NCBI GenBank assembly: GCA_024449915.1
Contig: JAMZAV010002193.1
Coordinates: forward strand, 46,328 to 110,327
Reading direction: 5' to 3'
Source of the DNA: Sweltsa coloradensis
Lineage: Eukaryota; Arthropoda; Insecta; Plecoptera; Chloroperlidae
Length of the DNA: 64,000 nt
The notes beneath the pieces are model-generated. The model was not told the origin of the DNA, did no database searches, and saw nothing but the letters and a program-made list of their open reading frames with translations. The position numbers were made by a program, and so were the translations under genes. Shown here one piece after another: positions 31,546 through 43,496 of this stretch; the stretch's first letter is position 1, and the number at the start of each line of letters is the position of its first letter.

Positions 31546-32589
31546 ATTTCGACGTTACTATCTTCTTCTTTTCCCTCTCCTATCATTTATTTTCTCACCC
31601 GCTCATTAAAACTTTCAACTCTAAAAGTCCATCTTCCCCTTCCCCCCGCTAAACCACATAAATACACTAAAAAAAAACCCCCAAAATCAATCAATTTTTT
31701 CATTCATTCCTAAAAAATGTAATTTATGTTAACTTTCTTTTCCATTTTTTTTCCCTTAATGTTTACCATACATAGGCCGACCATGTTTGTTGACCATTTT
31801 CCTGAAGACGGGTTTACGAGTACAAGAAAACCCACTGCAACGTTGTGGGCTTCAAAAACAATCGTCTTTTAAACACATCACACTCACATGACTGTGGACG
31901 TTTAAGGCCGCAAAAAGGGGCTGTTTTGTAAAAAAACCTTTTTTCCCCAAAGGAGTTTTTTTTGTCTAGCCCCATCTCGGGGGTTAAATTACTTAATATC
32001 CCCCCGGAAATAGGAAAATAACTTTTTTTTAAACAAAACTTTTCGGGCGGCTACCCACACGTGGAAAAACTTTTGACCTTCCCAACATGCTGCCACTCAT
32101 CTTGGAGATCCTAAAGCTTTGAAAAATTTTTCTGGAAAATGTGGGCCGGGTTTGGAAAGAAAGGGCCACGATGCAAAAACCCTTGTTTAATAAAAGATTT
32201 TTAAATAATCTCTTTTGGAGGACGTAGTTCCTCCATTTTTTTTTTTAATGTCTTATTGAGGTGGCTCGTCTATCTGTTTTTTTCCAACCACATTTTCTTC
32301 CCCTTCAAAAGGGGATGGGGGAAATTTTTGGGGCCTTCAGGGTATTCTTCTGGTTGCCAGGCAAAAAAACCCTTTAAAAATCTTTCGGAGAGGGCCGTTT
32401 TTTTTTGGCCCTGCTGGGGATGGTTTCGACCCCTCTGGCTGGGTTTGGGGGTCTTTCTCCCTTTTCCGGGAGGTAGAGCCTTCCCCCTTGATCCGGACCG
32501 ATGTCTGTGTGCCAGCTCAAATTCTTTTTGACAGGGGTCTCAAATTACACCTTTTTGGGAAAAAATTTGGCCCACATAAAAACGTTAGT

Positions 32590-32690
32590 TGGCATTTCCC
32601 TTGGGGCCCCTCCCTTGGGCTCGATTAGCCAATTTGGGCATAAAATATGAAGGTTAAGCAATACCCAATAAATCCAATCCAACAATTTTT
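32590..32690 (+). mobile_element. SINE-like repeat, 3' end only, corrupted
   Basis: GGCTCGATTAGCCAATTTGG...AAATATGAAGGTTAAGCAAT followed by AATCC-type tail sequence identifies the 3' end of the family. Confidence 0.65.
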
Positions 32691-35600
32691 TTGCCCTAAC
32701 CCTTTTGCCCAGACCCGGGGGTATTTGTTCACCACGGGCTCTAGCCACACTTTAAATAAACACTCCTTTTCCGCCCTGGGGTTATGGAAATCAGTATCGG
32801 CATCGGGGGGGGGAACCCGTTTGAATTCGGGGGAAATTTCTCGGGCCCTCGCTAATTAATTTTTATTTTTTGTTTCCCCACAATTTTTGCTGTAAAACCT
32901 TTAGAGCATAGCATATTTATTTATACTTTACCTGGCCGAAATGAAAATGCACCCGGAAACTTCAGCTGCTGGGAACGGCCTTGTGTATTTATTTTTTCCA
33001 GGGGGCCCACTCAAAGTCCGTCATTTTCAAGGGGGGCGCATATCGGCGCAAAAATTTTTTCGTATCCCCAATACCCAATGTTGTATCCCTTTTTTTTGTT
33101 CTCCTTGTCATTTTGCATATCCAGCTGCAAATGACTGAAACGAATAAAATTTATCCATGTTTTTTCCAGTAATATCACTTTTTTAAATTTAAAGACTAGA
33201 CAAGTTGTATATTACAAATTTCCGCTGGTTGATCCCTTTTTCCAAATCCGTGGCTGTGGGGTCGTACAAAAATAAAAAATTTACGGGAATTTTTGGCCGT
33301 ATCCATCTACCCATAAAAACCCTCCGATTTATCTGCAGGGGGCTGTTGCCCCACACATGGGTGTATTAAAATTTATACTTACAAATTTAAATTGCCCAAA
33401 AAGTATTCCCAACACAAATCCCGCAATCTTGGGCATACCCCCGGAAATTTACCCCCTTCACTTCACTGTATTGGGGTCGACGGAATATTAAATTCCCTTG
33501 TTTTTTGGGGAAGGGGAGTCCTTTTAATAAAATAATATTTATAGTAAAATTAAATTTTAGGCTACACAACTTACTATGACAAAAAAAATATTTTAAAAAT
33601 GGAATTTTTGTATGCAACCTGATATTTAAGGACACGATATTTAATTGCTGCCTGAACGCTGCCATTACCCCCCCCCCCCCGCCCAAAAAACCCGCTGCAC
33701 AACGGGGGGGTTTTCCCATACACTTAAAACAAAAGCTTTATTCTATTGAATTTGATACTTTCATGACCCGCCAGGGTAAAGTCAAATTTTTAGGGGCTGC
33801 GAGATCTCACTGGTGCTTTGTGGTACAAACCTTTAGAAAGAAATCAGGATCAGGGGTGTGGTACGGTACCAGGGCCAAACGACCCGCTTTTTCCTATCTC
33901 GGGAAATCATACCAAGCTGTTTTAAATGTAATTGCATTTATATTCAGTCGGCGGGCGGGAAATTCATTCAGTTTTCCCCCCCAGTTTTTTTCCCTGACAC
34001 AAAGTTGCCAAATTTAATTTTACATTTTCTTTGTTTTTTTAAAAAAACGGGTTACAGGATTTACGTATAAAACAGATTTTTGCTGTCTTAAACATGGGCA
34101 CAATCCTTAAAAAATCAAACGTTAAACCCAAAAAAACCCCCCATGCCTCATTTTTTTTGGGAAAATTGGGTACATTTTTGGCAAAATGGGTTTTGTGGGG
34201 CCCTTCATTGGGACGCAAAAAAATTACATTTTTCAAAGATCTGATGAATATATCACGCTTGAACTAGTTAAAATTTTAAAAGTCCCCTTTAATTTTTTAA
34301 AACCCGCACCGTATAAATAAAAGGTTGGCAACGGCCCGCTTGGCCAAAGGCTGCGTATCTACTCTAATTACGGGGGAATATCCAAACAAACCAGCCCCGG
34401 GGGAGCCCAAATTTGGGGGGAAAATTTGTTATAAAAAATTGTCCCCTAAAACTCGGAACTCCGACTTGCCTAACTTCCCCTTCTCTGGGGATTTTTTTCT
34501 TTTTAAAAAATTCTGAACTTCTGATATGGTATTTTAAAAACGGGTTTTGGTTTTTCGGGTTCTGGAGGCTATCGGTAAATTTTTTGCTGGTTTGATGTAA
34601 TTGAAATTTTGTTGGGGATGGGGGGGCCTGAGCTGGCCCCGCAAGGCCCAACCCTCGTCCCTGGCACCACAAGTGTGGGATTGCGGGGAAATTTTTAATT
34701 TCCTTTTACTGAAAAACGAGGGGCCCCACCCAGAGTTCATACTTTCTAAAACCCATAATGACGGGGGGGGCAACCCGATCAAAAGTGTGTTTTTTTTCCC
34801 CTGGTGCAGCTATACCAGGTTTAAGGGGTAAATTCCCCCCGGGAGGGAACGAGTGGGGGAAATTTTTAAAAAATTTTTTAAAGGGGGGGTTGTCTGACAT
34901 AATCCCCCAGGTTTCCCCTTTTAACCCCCAAGCCTGAATTATAAAAGGGAAACCCTAAAAAATCAAAAAAATTTTTTTTTTTCAAAACAAGAATGTAAAA
35001 AAAGAAAATTTTTTTTTGTTCTTCTTTTTTTGATTGGGGGTTAGCCTTTTGGCCACACGGCTGTTAGGGGGTTAAAATTAAAAAAAAAATTTAAACCCCA
35101 TGGAAATTTTTTGTTATGGCATGGTGCTTAATTTTTTTTTGAGCTTAAAGTGAAAAATATTAAATGATTTTTTAATTATTATTTAAATGGCCTTGTTTTT
35201 GTCCAAATTTAAATTTTTAAAACTTTATATCGTAAATTTTTTTTATTCCCAAAGGGTTTTAAACCCTGAAAATCCCCAAAAAAATTTTGGGGCTATTTTT
35301 TGTTTTTTTTCCCAAAAAAAAGATAAAAAATGAATATAATTTAAAAATTTCCCGGCCCTAAAACCTTTAGTCTAACCCCCTTGTATTTGGTTTAAAGGCC
35401 CTCCCAATGTGAAAATTGGGATGTATAAATCATACTACCTTTAGTTTTGTAAATCTTGTTTTACACGCATCATGACGCAGGGCCCCGTGGTGGTGGGAGG
35501 CATACATAGGCTAGTTTTTTTTACCTTGGGTTTTATGGGGCCCTTTTGGGGGGAAAATCACAAAACAGTTTTCCCCCTTGTTAATGCATGATGCTTTGCA

Positions 35601-35984
35601 TTTTTTAAAAAGACGACCCCGGTTTTTTTTGTCACAAAGTTGGGTATGGGCAAACTTTTTACGGTTTTTAAAACGCATGAAGGCCCAAAGCGCAACTTTT
35701 TTTTCCCTGCTTTTAAAATTTCCGGGGTTGGTGCTGTAAAAGGGTTTCCCCTCTTTTTTTTTTTCATATTCAGCGTCAACCCGACGTTTTCCTGCTGGGT
35801 CCCCTTCCCCGCTTTTCCCTTGGGTTAAATCCTTGTCCATCTTGCACAGTGCTTCAGCAAATTTCCCAAATTGAACCCAGTAAATGGGTTTTTTAGGGTT
35901 TTTTTTGCCATACCCTTTTTGCAAGGAAAACATTTGTGAACATTAACCACCCATTTTTTAACACCATGTTGACGACAAAACAAC

Positions 35985-36185
35985 CCCAACGGATGATGAC
36001 CAGACGGAGACGACCACGAAAGTGGGGTAACCCCTGCCCCCCCCCATTTCCTTGTGGCTTTATTCTGACCACACACCTGTCCCCCCCCTTGTTTCCCCCC
36101 CGTCGGGCCCCTTTCTCCCCTCCCTTCGTTTTCATTTGCCAGTTGCCTAAAATATGAGACTAAAGCATATCCCAAACCAATCAAG
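35985..36185 (+). mobile_element. SINE-like repeat, corrupted partial copy
   Basis: CGGATGATGACCAGACGGAG, CGACCACGAAAGTGGGG and AATATGAGACTAAAGCA place this as a plus-strand copy. Confidence 0.65.
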
Positions 36186-36499
36186 CACCATGTCAAGAAA
36201 GTGGAAGGGAAAAACCCCCATGTAGTAAAATTTGCGGGACCCAAGGCCTTCCTGTAGTAGGCTATCTGGCCATCTAATGGGGCCCAAACCTCCCTAAACG
36301 TGTTGTGATGTCGACGGCAAACCGGGTTTTAAAAATATCCACGTGGGACCTTTTTCCTTGTTATTCCCCCGGGTTTACCCGGGACCAACAGGTTTCCCCA
36401 CGGGAAGGATTACGCTAGATCCACTGCTTTGCTGCCCTACCACCTTTATTACTCGGAAAGACTGACCCCTTCCAAAACGGCCTAGGGCCCTCAAACTTT

Positions 36500-36840
36500 C
36501 CCTCGCCAAACCTTTTTCCTGGTTTGGCCCCTGGTTTAAAAAGGGGTTCTTCTCCCTAAAATAATGGCGGGTCTGGTTATCGTCGGGGAACCCTACCCTT
36601 TTTACTCCCCCCCCGGGCGGGGACGACAATGACAACAAAGGACGGATTATAAAACAAGACGGGGACGACCACGACGTGGGGGGAACCCCCCCCTCCCCCA
36701 TATCTTGTTGGGTGGTTTTTGACCAGCACAGGCCTGTCCACCCTTTTTTCCTCCCCCCGTCTCCCCTTTTCGTCCCTTTCCCTTCGGTCCCCGATTAGGG
36801 CCCAAATTGCATAAAATGAGGACTTTAAGGCTTTAAAGTC
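36500..36840 (+). mobile_element. SINE-like repeat, corrupted near-full copy
   Basis: TAATGGCGGGTCTGG, GACGACAATGACAAC, GGACGACCACGACGTGGGG, GACCAGCACAGGCCTGTCC and the GATTAGGGCCCAAATTGCAT end match the family in order. Confidence 0.7.
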
Positions 36841-38317
36841 CTATATTTATTTATTTAAAATTTTTTTAAAAATACCCCTACAAGTGCCTAAAACACTTTT
36901 TAGGCAAATTTCAAAGACGAATAAGGGGTTTAAAAAGGAAGCCAATATTGGGCTACATGATTTAATTGCTTTCCCCGAATGAACATTAGTCACAGTCCGC
37001 TTGGGAAAAAGTGATCTAGCGGGCAAGCAGATGGGGTTGTAAATCATTGTTTGTAATGGTGTTTGAAGAAAGACTATGCGAACCCTTTTCCCAAAAAAAA
37101 ATGACTGAATTTCGAAAGGTTTTAAATTTTTCCAATTTGATTTCGTAAAGCCCCTCACAAAAAACTTTGGGCAAAAAAATTTTTTTTAAATTTTTTTTCT
37201 AAAATCACATGACTTTTTCTCTCAAAGCAACTCCAAAGTATAACCCTGATCTTCTAGCCTATAACACCAACCTCTTCACCCTGAAACAGCTTGATTACTA
37301 CCGAGGGCAAGCTACAGTTTTCAGGGGTTCAGTGTTTGGGTTTTCCTGAATTTCTTCCTTTTGTTTGCATGCGAAAAATGCCCACGTTCCCCGGGGTTTT
37401 CATAAAAAGGCCCATATCTGTGGGGCGAGTCTTTTCCCTGCTCATTGTAGTTGGGGAAGTTTGAAGGTTGGGGGGTTGGGGGGGGGGGGGGGAGTTTCCC
37501 AAAGTGCCGAACCCAAATCCATTTTCCCCCGGGTTTCCCCCAGGATGCCGCTGCTCGATATTTAGGAAAAAAATAAAATTTTTTATTTGAATTTCTTTTT
37601 AGGGGTTTACCCCGTGGGATTGGGGAAAAATTTATTAAAATTCAACTCCCCGTGGCGGCTTGGGGAGTGGATTTTTTCGAGGGGTTTCGTTAAGCAATAT
37701 CCAAACAAAAACCAACAACCCGGCCTCCATTTTTTTCAAAGTTCCCCGACCTTATTTTTTTTGAACAGCATCGAAGAAACGTTGCAACCACAAACCGATT
37801 TTACAATGGTATTTAAAAAGGGCTTTTAAAAAAGTTCCGTCATGGAGAAATGGTTTATGAAAATCAATTTTTCAGAGTATAGGAGATAGTTCTCCCTTTA
37901 CCCTTGCAAGCTGCAAAAAAATTTTGCTCTTTCCCCCTATGTCCCCGGTGATTGGGTACGGTTTTTTTTTTTCCATTTTTTATTTCGAAATTTGAAATAG
38001 GCCCCGTTAAAAAAAAAGTCACAAAGAAAAAATATCTTGTTACCCATTTATTTGGCTTTAGCCGTTATACTTTCTTCATGGCAAGAGACTTCCGGAAACC
38101 CCTCAGGACTCTGAGGGCCCACGTCAAGTTTCTTTCTCAGCTTACGGGGCCTTTTACCTGTACAACCCTTTCATGAGGCCGCGTCGTTTGCTACCGCCCA
38201 AACTTCCGATTTTTCGGGCGCCACGCGTCAAATAGCTTCGGGGCGTCTCCCCCAAAAACCCCCTCGCCGGGAAACCCCCCGTCACTGGGCCCGGCATCTT
38301 CCCAGTGCGGCACCCCC

Positions 38318-39145
38318 GTGTCGAAAACCCGTAGCTTTTCAACGGGACTGGAAAAAGTCAATTCCACATCAAAAACAGGAGTACTCCACGTTCCAAGTGA
38401 AAAAGAAAACGTAACCTATCTAATTCCCCACAGTGACGCAACAACATTAAGGGCCCCCCGTTCGATAATTCTCCGTTTGGCCCCCACCGGGGCACATCAC
38501 GCTCGGCGTCCCCCCAGCCCCTCACCTCAAACATCGCCGGAAAAAAACAAACTCCAAAACCACCCCTTCCGTTTATCAGCCAATCAAGTCCAGCAGGCAT
38601 TAGAATATCTAATAACGAAGCAAGCAGCAGCCGAACAAGTAGACGCGGAGTCACAACCAGCTTTTGTGAAAGCACCAACAGGCTTCAGCTTCACGGATGC
38701 CAAGCCACTACTCGCGGAACCAGGCCTGACCTACACAGAAGAGAAAACAAAAGGCTTGATCCATCAGCTCCACACAGTATATCAGCAAATGCCGAAAAGT
38801 GGACGAGGCTATCACGACATCACAAGTGTCCTCTTCCTGGCCAGCCACTGGGCGCAGTTAGACGACGCAGAGCGACGCTACACGACACACCGTTGTGCAC
38901 TTCTACTCACGGCGGTGACCCAGGGGTGGGATAAAGCTCTACAAGCATTCAGCACGACGGCAGCGACGAACGTCGGAGCCTATCTCCCACCAGGATTTGT
39001 GCCACAGCAACGCCAAAGGTACCAACCTCCGCCTGCCCCCCAGGCTACCGGAGGATCCAGCTACGGCGGGTGGCCACGAGGCAAGACAGCCACACGGGGC
39101 TCCCAACAGGGGTCGCAGAGACGGGGACGCGGTGCTCGCCGCTAA
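38318..39145 (+). CDS. Unknown gag-like ORF, 275 codons, RGG-type tail
   Basis: A clean, GC-rich open frame that begins at the edge of the low-quality tract, so its true start may lie upstream. The N-terminal third is Pro/Ser-rich and probably disordered. A helical middle follows (about residues 85-215, 'LSANQVQQALEYLITKQAAA', 'HWAQLDDAERRYTTHRCALL'). The tail is rich in Q, P, G and R and ends RGSQQGSQRRGRGARR, typical of RNA binding. The organisation resembles the gag of a retroelement (DIRS-like or other), but no zinc knuckle is present and no RT follows. Function is unknown; a cellular RNA-binding protein is possible. Confidence 0.55.
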   Translation: MSKTRSFSTGLEKVNSTSKTGVLHVPSEKENVTYLIPHSDATTLRAPRSIILRLAPTGAHHARRPPSPSPQTSPEKNKLQNHPFRLSANQVQQALEYLITKQAAAEQVDAESQPAFVKAPTGFSFTDAKPLLAEPGLTYTEEKTKGLIHQLHTVYQQMPKSGRGYHDITSVLFLASHWAQLDDAERRYTTHRCALLLTAVTQGWDKALQAFSTTAATNVGAYLPPGFVPQQRQRYQPPPAPQATGGSSYGGWPRGKTATRGSQQGSQRRGRGARR

Positions 39146-39586
39146 AACCTCTAGAGCTGCGTGTTAGGAAGCCCAGTTGCGCTTGCCCGTGCGCTCGCCT
39201 GGATACCCGGTCACTCAGAAGCAGATGTTTCATGTATACTCATTGAGGAACCGGTACAAGTATCATCTTGTCACCCCATCAGTTCAAGTAAGGTAGAAAT
39301 AGGGCCTCACCCACCAAATGTTCAGGGTTTAATCGGCCACTAGGTCGCCCGCTTGATTGATTTAATTTAATAAAAGGAAAAGAGGCTTATAGCCCCGGCT
39401 TCTATGCCCTCCGTAGTCCTCACGGACGTGCATAAGCAATTTCGTGATTATTCATTCACGCGAAGTACCATATTACATCTAAATGCAACTAAAATATTTA
39501 GAAATATTCAAAATCGTTTGTAGTATCATGCACACTAAGCAAGAAGCATTGTGAATTACAAAATCTAAACTATTCATTTACTTTTG
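39146..39586. other. 3' flank of the gag-like ORF
   Basis: An AATAAA-containing stretch (TTTAATAAAAGG, about 39366) could end its transcript. A small inverted repeat lies in GGCTTATAGCCCCGGCTTCT. No other feature is seen. Confidence 0.35.
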
Positions 39587-39960
39587 CAAAATGGCTTCCA
39601 TTCGTGTAACAGCGCAAATTTCAGATGGCTACAACAAAAATCCTGATTCCAATATCATGCTTCATGTGTGTACTTAATTTCAAGATCCTATCATAAAGAC
39701 TACGTTACAAAAAATAAATTTGGCGGCCATCTTCTAAAATGGCTGCCATTGATGTCACTGTGTTTTATTTGTGATTGTCGTAATAGAAATTCGTTTTTTA
39801 AATGATCGACAAGGCATATTATGTGTTTACCCAATTTCAACTTTCTATCATAAATGTCTATACAATATATTCGTCGGCCATCTTGTAAAATGGCTGCCAT
39901 TAGTGTCACGGGACAAATCTAAGACAGCTCTATATTTAAATAATTTCACACTAACATTCT
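39587..39960. repeat. Diverged tandem repeat, ~150-bp unit, about 2.5 copies
   Basis: AAAATGGCTTCCATT, AAAATGGCTGCCATT and AAAATGGCTGCCATT occur near 39589, 39738 and 39889, each followed by a GTGTAAC/TGTCAC phrase. TATCATAAA lies at similar offsets. Each ATGGCTGCCAT core is itself almost palindromic. Confidence 0.7.
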
Positions 39961-40990
39961 TTATAAATACGCGAACATTTATTCGGCCATCATCAAACGC
40001 ACCTAAATATTGTACTTAGCTGAAGGACTTTCAAAATTTAAATTTCCTATAAATAATCTCATAATAGACCCAGGATTACAAAACTAGTATCAATAAATAG
40101 TAAATTTTATTAAAAATCCAAATAACACGTCAGTTTTATTACAACTGTCATAATTATAATAGAAAATGAACAAAAATCAAAAGCGTGTGCAATATGCAAA
40201 TGCCTAAAACAAGATGGCGTCGTAAAAATAATTTGCCAGAAATAACAAATGTCTACCAAAGATTATTTTCATCCTTAAGGTATACACTAACAGGATCGGA
40301 AGAGAAAACTTGACCAGGTCGAAATTCCACGTGTCTTTTGGCCAGGATCGGTGCAACAATGCATACAACAATAGGGATTCGACCATTTTCGCAGTTTGCC
40401 GCCGCTACGCATTTCATCACGTTTACCACCAAAGCGACCAAAGTATTGCTATTTGAGCAAAAAGAAAAATATGTACGTATTTACAAACGAATTCCGCAAT
40501 TAAAATCTATCCCCGTGTCTTAAAAAAATGTTGATGGTTTAACCGTAAAAAAATAGAACATTTTAGTGTAATTATGAAAATGTTAAATTTCCCCGCCATT
40601 GTTGATTTTTCACCTTGAGTTATTGTTGCAATCCAAAATAAATTTTAACATAATCTCCGCCCATGTCTAGGGAATACAACGCACTACATTTCATTTTTCT
40701 AATGCAAAAATTGCAGAATGTACTATATGGTTTATAACGCAAAGTGCGATCGACGCCGCGCATCCAAGATGGCGTCGTAAATCTATGACGTACACGCATT
40801 TCGAGACCACAACGTCATTTTTCTAGTGGGTGATGAAGTAGCCGACGATTTTATTTTGGTTTCGCGCAGTAGTACCGCCTGTATGGGTCAAAGCTGAAAT
40901 TTCGGATTCGACCGCCGCACTAACTCCCAGTACTCCTATAATGAAAATCGTTTACTCTAGGGTAAACGCACGGGGGAGTATTCAGGTTGC
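39961..40990. other. Non-coding DNA with repeated AAGATGGCGTCGTAAA word
   Basis: CAAGATGGCGTCGTAAA appears at about 40211 and 40768. AAGATGGC is the core of YY1-type sites, but nothing shows function. No gene is seen. Confidence 0.4.
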
Positions 40991-40999
40991 GTCACACCT

Positions 41000-41049
41000 G
41001 TACGTTTTGGGTGATCCTACCACATAGTGGTGGATCACCCAAAACGTAC
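41000..41049. repeat. 50-bp near-perfect palindrome
   Basis: GTACGTTTTGGGTGATCC and GGATCACCCAAAACGTAC flank a 14-base centre that itself contains CCAC/GTGG. It could form an 18-bp stem with perfect arms. Role unknown; it could be a transposon end-to-end junction. Confidence 0.9.
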
Positions 41050-41947
41050 CGATCACTGAATTAAGATAATTACTGATTAAAAGTTCCCCTATCTCTGCCC
41101 CTGACTCCGCCCCCTATAGACAAGAGAGGCGTGTAGAGTCATGGTGCTCTCGTAGTTGCCTTGATTCCTTGCACACGTTGGACGCTTACACCAGTCAACT
41201 GCCTATGTGTCCCGTTTCAGTCCAAGTGGTCGCTTGCTGGCGTCCCAAGCCAACTCGTCGGCGTTCTACCCCTTGCCCCTCTCTCGATACCCCTCAAGCT
41301 CACGGTCAGCTTGCCGCCCGGACAAACATTTAAATCTGATAGGCTCTCGTCACCCACGTGACGGCTGTCAAATGATGCCCGACCAATGGCACTGCAGGTG
41401 CCTGTCTCGAGGCTTCCTAGCCTCCTGGCAGCTCTGCGAAACTCGCCGGGGGAAACAAAGGCCCTCTAGCCTGGTAAAGGGTGCTTAGCGGAAAAAAACA
41501 ACAAACTCGCCGTTCCTCGCTCTGCTGGCCCTACCTTACATTCCTGTGTGCCTAGGCTGACCTACTTGCACTTCTAAGCATCGCGAAAACTGCACTGTGG
41601 GGTACATTGAATATCACCAATGCCCCGGCCTGGTAGACTTATACACAGTCTAGGCCCCTAATGCGTAGCCCTAGGGCTATAATCACGGTAGATGCTTGTA
41701 GTTATGTTGCCTATTATGCAAATAATTCATTTGCATATTTCTCCTCATTTACATAATTAATTATTCATTAAAAAAAACAGGAAAAAATAGGGCTTATGGG
41801 CTGTTCCGCCACAACACTGACTGTACAATAATGGCCTGTCTGCATGGGAATTGTTTAAACCACGCCTTAGACCCGACTTGAAACATAAAACTGCAGAGAG
41901 CGCCACCAGTCGGAGGCAGATTCGCATTTTTCAACTGCTTGCAGACC
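41050..41947. other. GC-richer then AT-rich DNA without a recognised gene
   Basis: 41090-41570 is GC-richer and has open frames up to 93 codons on the plus strand, none with a recognisable domain. 41690-41780 is strongly AT-rich. Confidence 0.35.
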
Positions 41948-42222
41948 TTCCGTGCTCCCATGATAACAACGAAATGACTGGCCCGAAAATTATGCAATTT
42001 TTAGAGAAGTTAGATAATTGTAAAATGTTTGCTTCGTATTGACCAGAATGTACATTTTCTCCCCCATTTTCCACCAAAAAAATCAAGAAGTACGTCAAAT
42101 TTTCCAATTTTCACGTATTTTCTTGATTTCTTTGGCGGTCAACATTATTCTATTACCTAACTTCTCCCAAAATTGCATAATTTTCGGTTCTGCCATTTCG
42201 ATTTTATCATGGGAGCACGAAA
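41948..42222. mobile_element. Foldback element, ~65-bp arms
   Basis: CGTGCTCCCATGATAA ... GAAAATTATGCAATTTT ... GAGAAGTTAG on the left is mirrored on the right (42155-42220) with about 85-90% match. The ~140-base centre does not pair. No ORF is present. Confidence 0.75.
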
Positions 42223-42284
42223 CAATTACATTTTGGTCAATTTTTACAACCCTTATATTAGCTACATGTGTTTGTCAGTCTGTC

Positions 42285-42775
42285 TGTCTGTCTGGACGGA
42301 ATCTTATAATCGATATTTCACCTATTTCTAAATGTCCTATCGACCTGAATTTTTTCACACATACGTATTCTTGATGACAATAGATGAATCAATTAACATA
42401 TTTACTAATTAATTAATTTATTTATTTATCATAATTAATAATCAAAGTTTTACATGTGTTTGCCTGGACGGTATCTTATAATCAATATTTCACCCACTTC
42501 TTAATGTCCAATCGAGCTATTATTGTTTAAACATACTATCCTTGATGACAATAGATGAATCAATTAACAGATTTACTAATTAATAAATTAATTCATCATA
42601 ATTAATAATCAAATTCTGTCTGGACGGAATCTTATAATCGATATTTCACCCACTTCTCAATGTCCAATCAAGCTGAAATTTGTCACACATACGTATATCC
42701 TTGATGACAATAGATGAATCAATTAACAGATTCTCTAATTAATCAATTAATTCATCATAATTAGTTAGGCCTAAT
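42285..42775. repeat. Tandem repeat, ~156-172-bp unit, three copies
   Basis: Units starting CGGAATCTTATAATCGATAT (CGGTATC in the middle copy) begin at 42297, 42469 and 42625. Each ends with GATGACAATAGATGAATCAA and an AATTAAT-rich tail. A (GTCT)n tract precedes the first. Confidence 0.88.
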
Positions 42776-42898
42776 CAAACAAAGCTTCATATGGGAAATT
42801 AGTCACAGCTAGTGAGGATGGGCCAACCAGATGCAGAAATTCAGACACGTCCAGTAAGCACATATTCGATTACAACACTCGTTAAGACTAAAAAGTAA

Positions 42899-43192
42899 AC
42901 AATAATATTACATGATTTTTTTTTTAAAACAACGCTTATGTTTAAACGTACTAAAAAGTAAAAAATTAATTTTCACCCAACAAATTTTTGCCTTACTCGG
43001 AAAATAAAAGCGTTGGGCGCTTTCCCTCCACAAACAACAAAATTCTGAAATCTATGTCAATACCGTAAGCGCCCAACGCTTTTATTTTCCGAGTAAGGCA
43101 AAGATTTGTTGGGTGAAAATTTATTTTTTACTTTTTAGTACGTTTAAACATAAGCGTTGTTAAAAAAAAAAAAATGTCATGTAATATTATTA
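42899..43192. mobile_element. Foldback element, 294 bp, ~125-bp arms
   Basis: It runs from AATAATATTACATGA to TCATGTAATATTATT. Arms at 42899-43023 and 43068-43192 are near-perfect inverses (they include GCGTTGGGCGCTT and AAGCGCCCAACGC) around a ~45-base loop. It encodes nothing. It is a MITE-like palindrome. Confidence 0.85.
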
Positions 43193-43496
43193 ACTTGAAA
43201 GAGACACCTTAAGATAAGATTATTTCCAAGTTTCTGAAATTGGCAGCCGTGGTCATAACAATCTATATAATCAAAGAATAAATATTTAACAGGGACTTGT
43301 AATGCCGTACAACCAAATAGTCAACTTGTCATTGCAACTTCAAGTATAGGTTCAGTTGTCTAGTTGTGTATAGTTCAGCTGTTGTTCAGTTTTGTATATT
43401 TCTTTAATTTAAAATTAAATTAAATCTTTGTTGCTGCTCTCTTGAGATTGTTTCTCGATGTGTTTTACTCATTTATTTATTTATTTCCTAATAGAA
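43193..43496. other. AT-rich non-coding spacer
   Basis: No recognisable content between the foldback element and the acidic ORF. Confidence 0.45.

Larger units (their letters stand above)
28370..38330. other. Low-quality tract, ~10 kb, inflated homopolymers
   Basis: Homopolymer runs are exaggerated and single bases between runs are lost. Direct comparison proves corruption: 29310-29450 and 29700-29890 are distorted versions of 47600-47740 and 47786-47960 with longer A, T, G and C runs. Open frames here (for example the 140-codon minus frame at 35511-35933) are unreliable. Apart from family A and SINE-like copies I recognise nothing. Confidence 0.8.

Noticed and set aside
35511..35933. 140-codon Lys-rich minus ORF
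   Set aside because: It lies in the corrupted tract, where homopolymer inflation creates KKK and PPP frames; no domain is recognisable.
41207..41488. 93-codon plus ORF in GC-richer DNA
   Set aside because: No domain, no homologous pattern and no splice signals; length is expected by chance at this composition.
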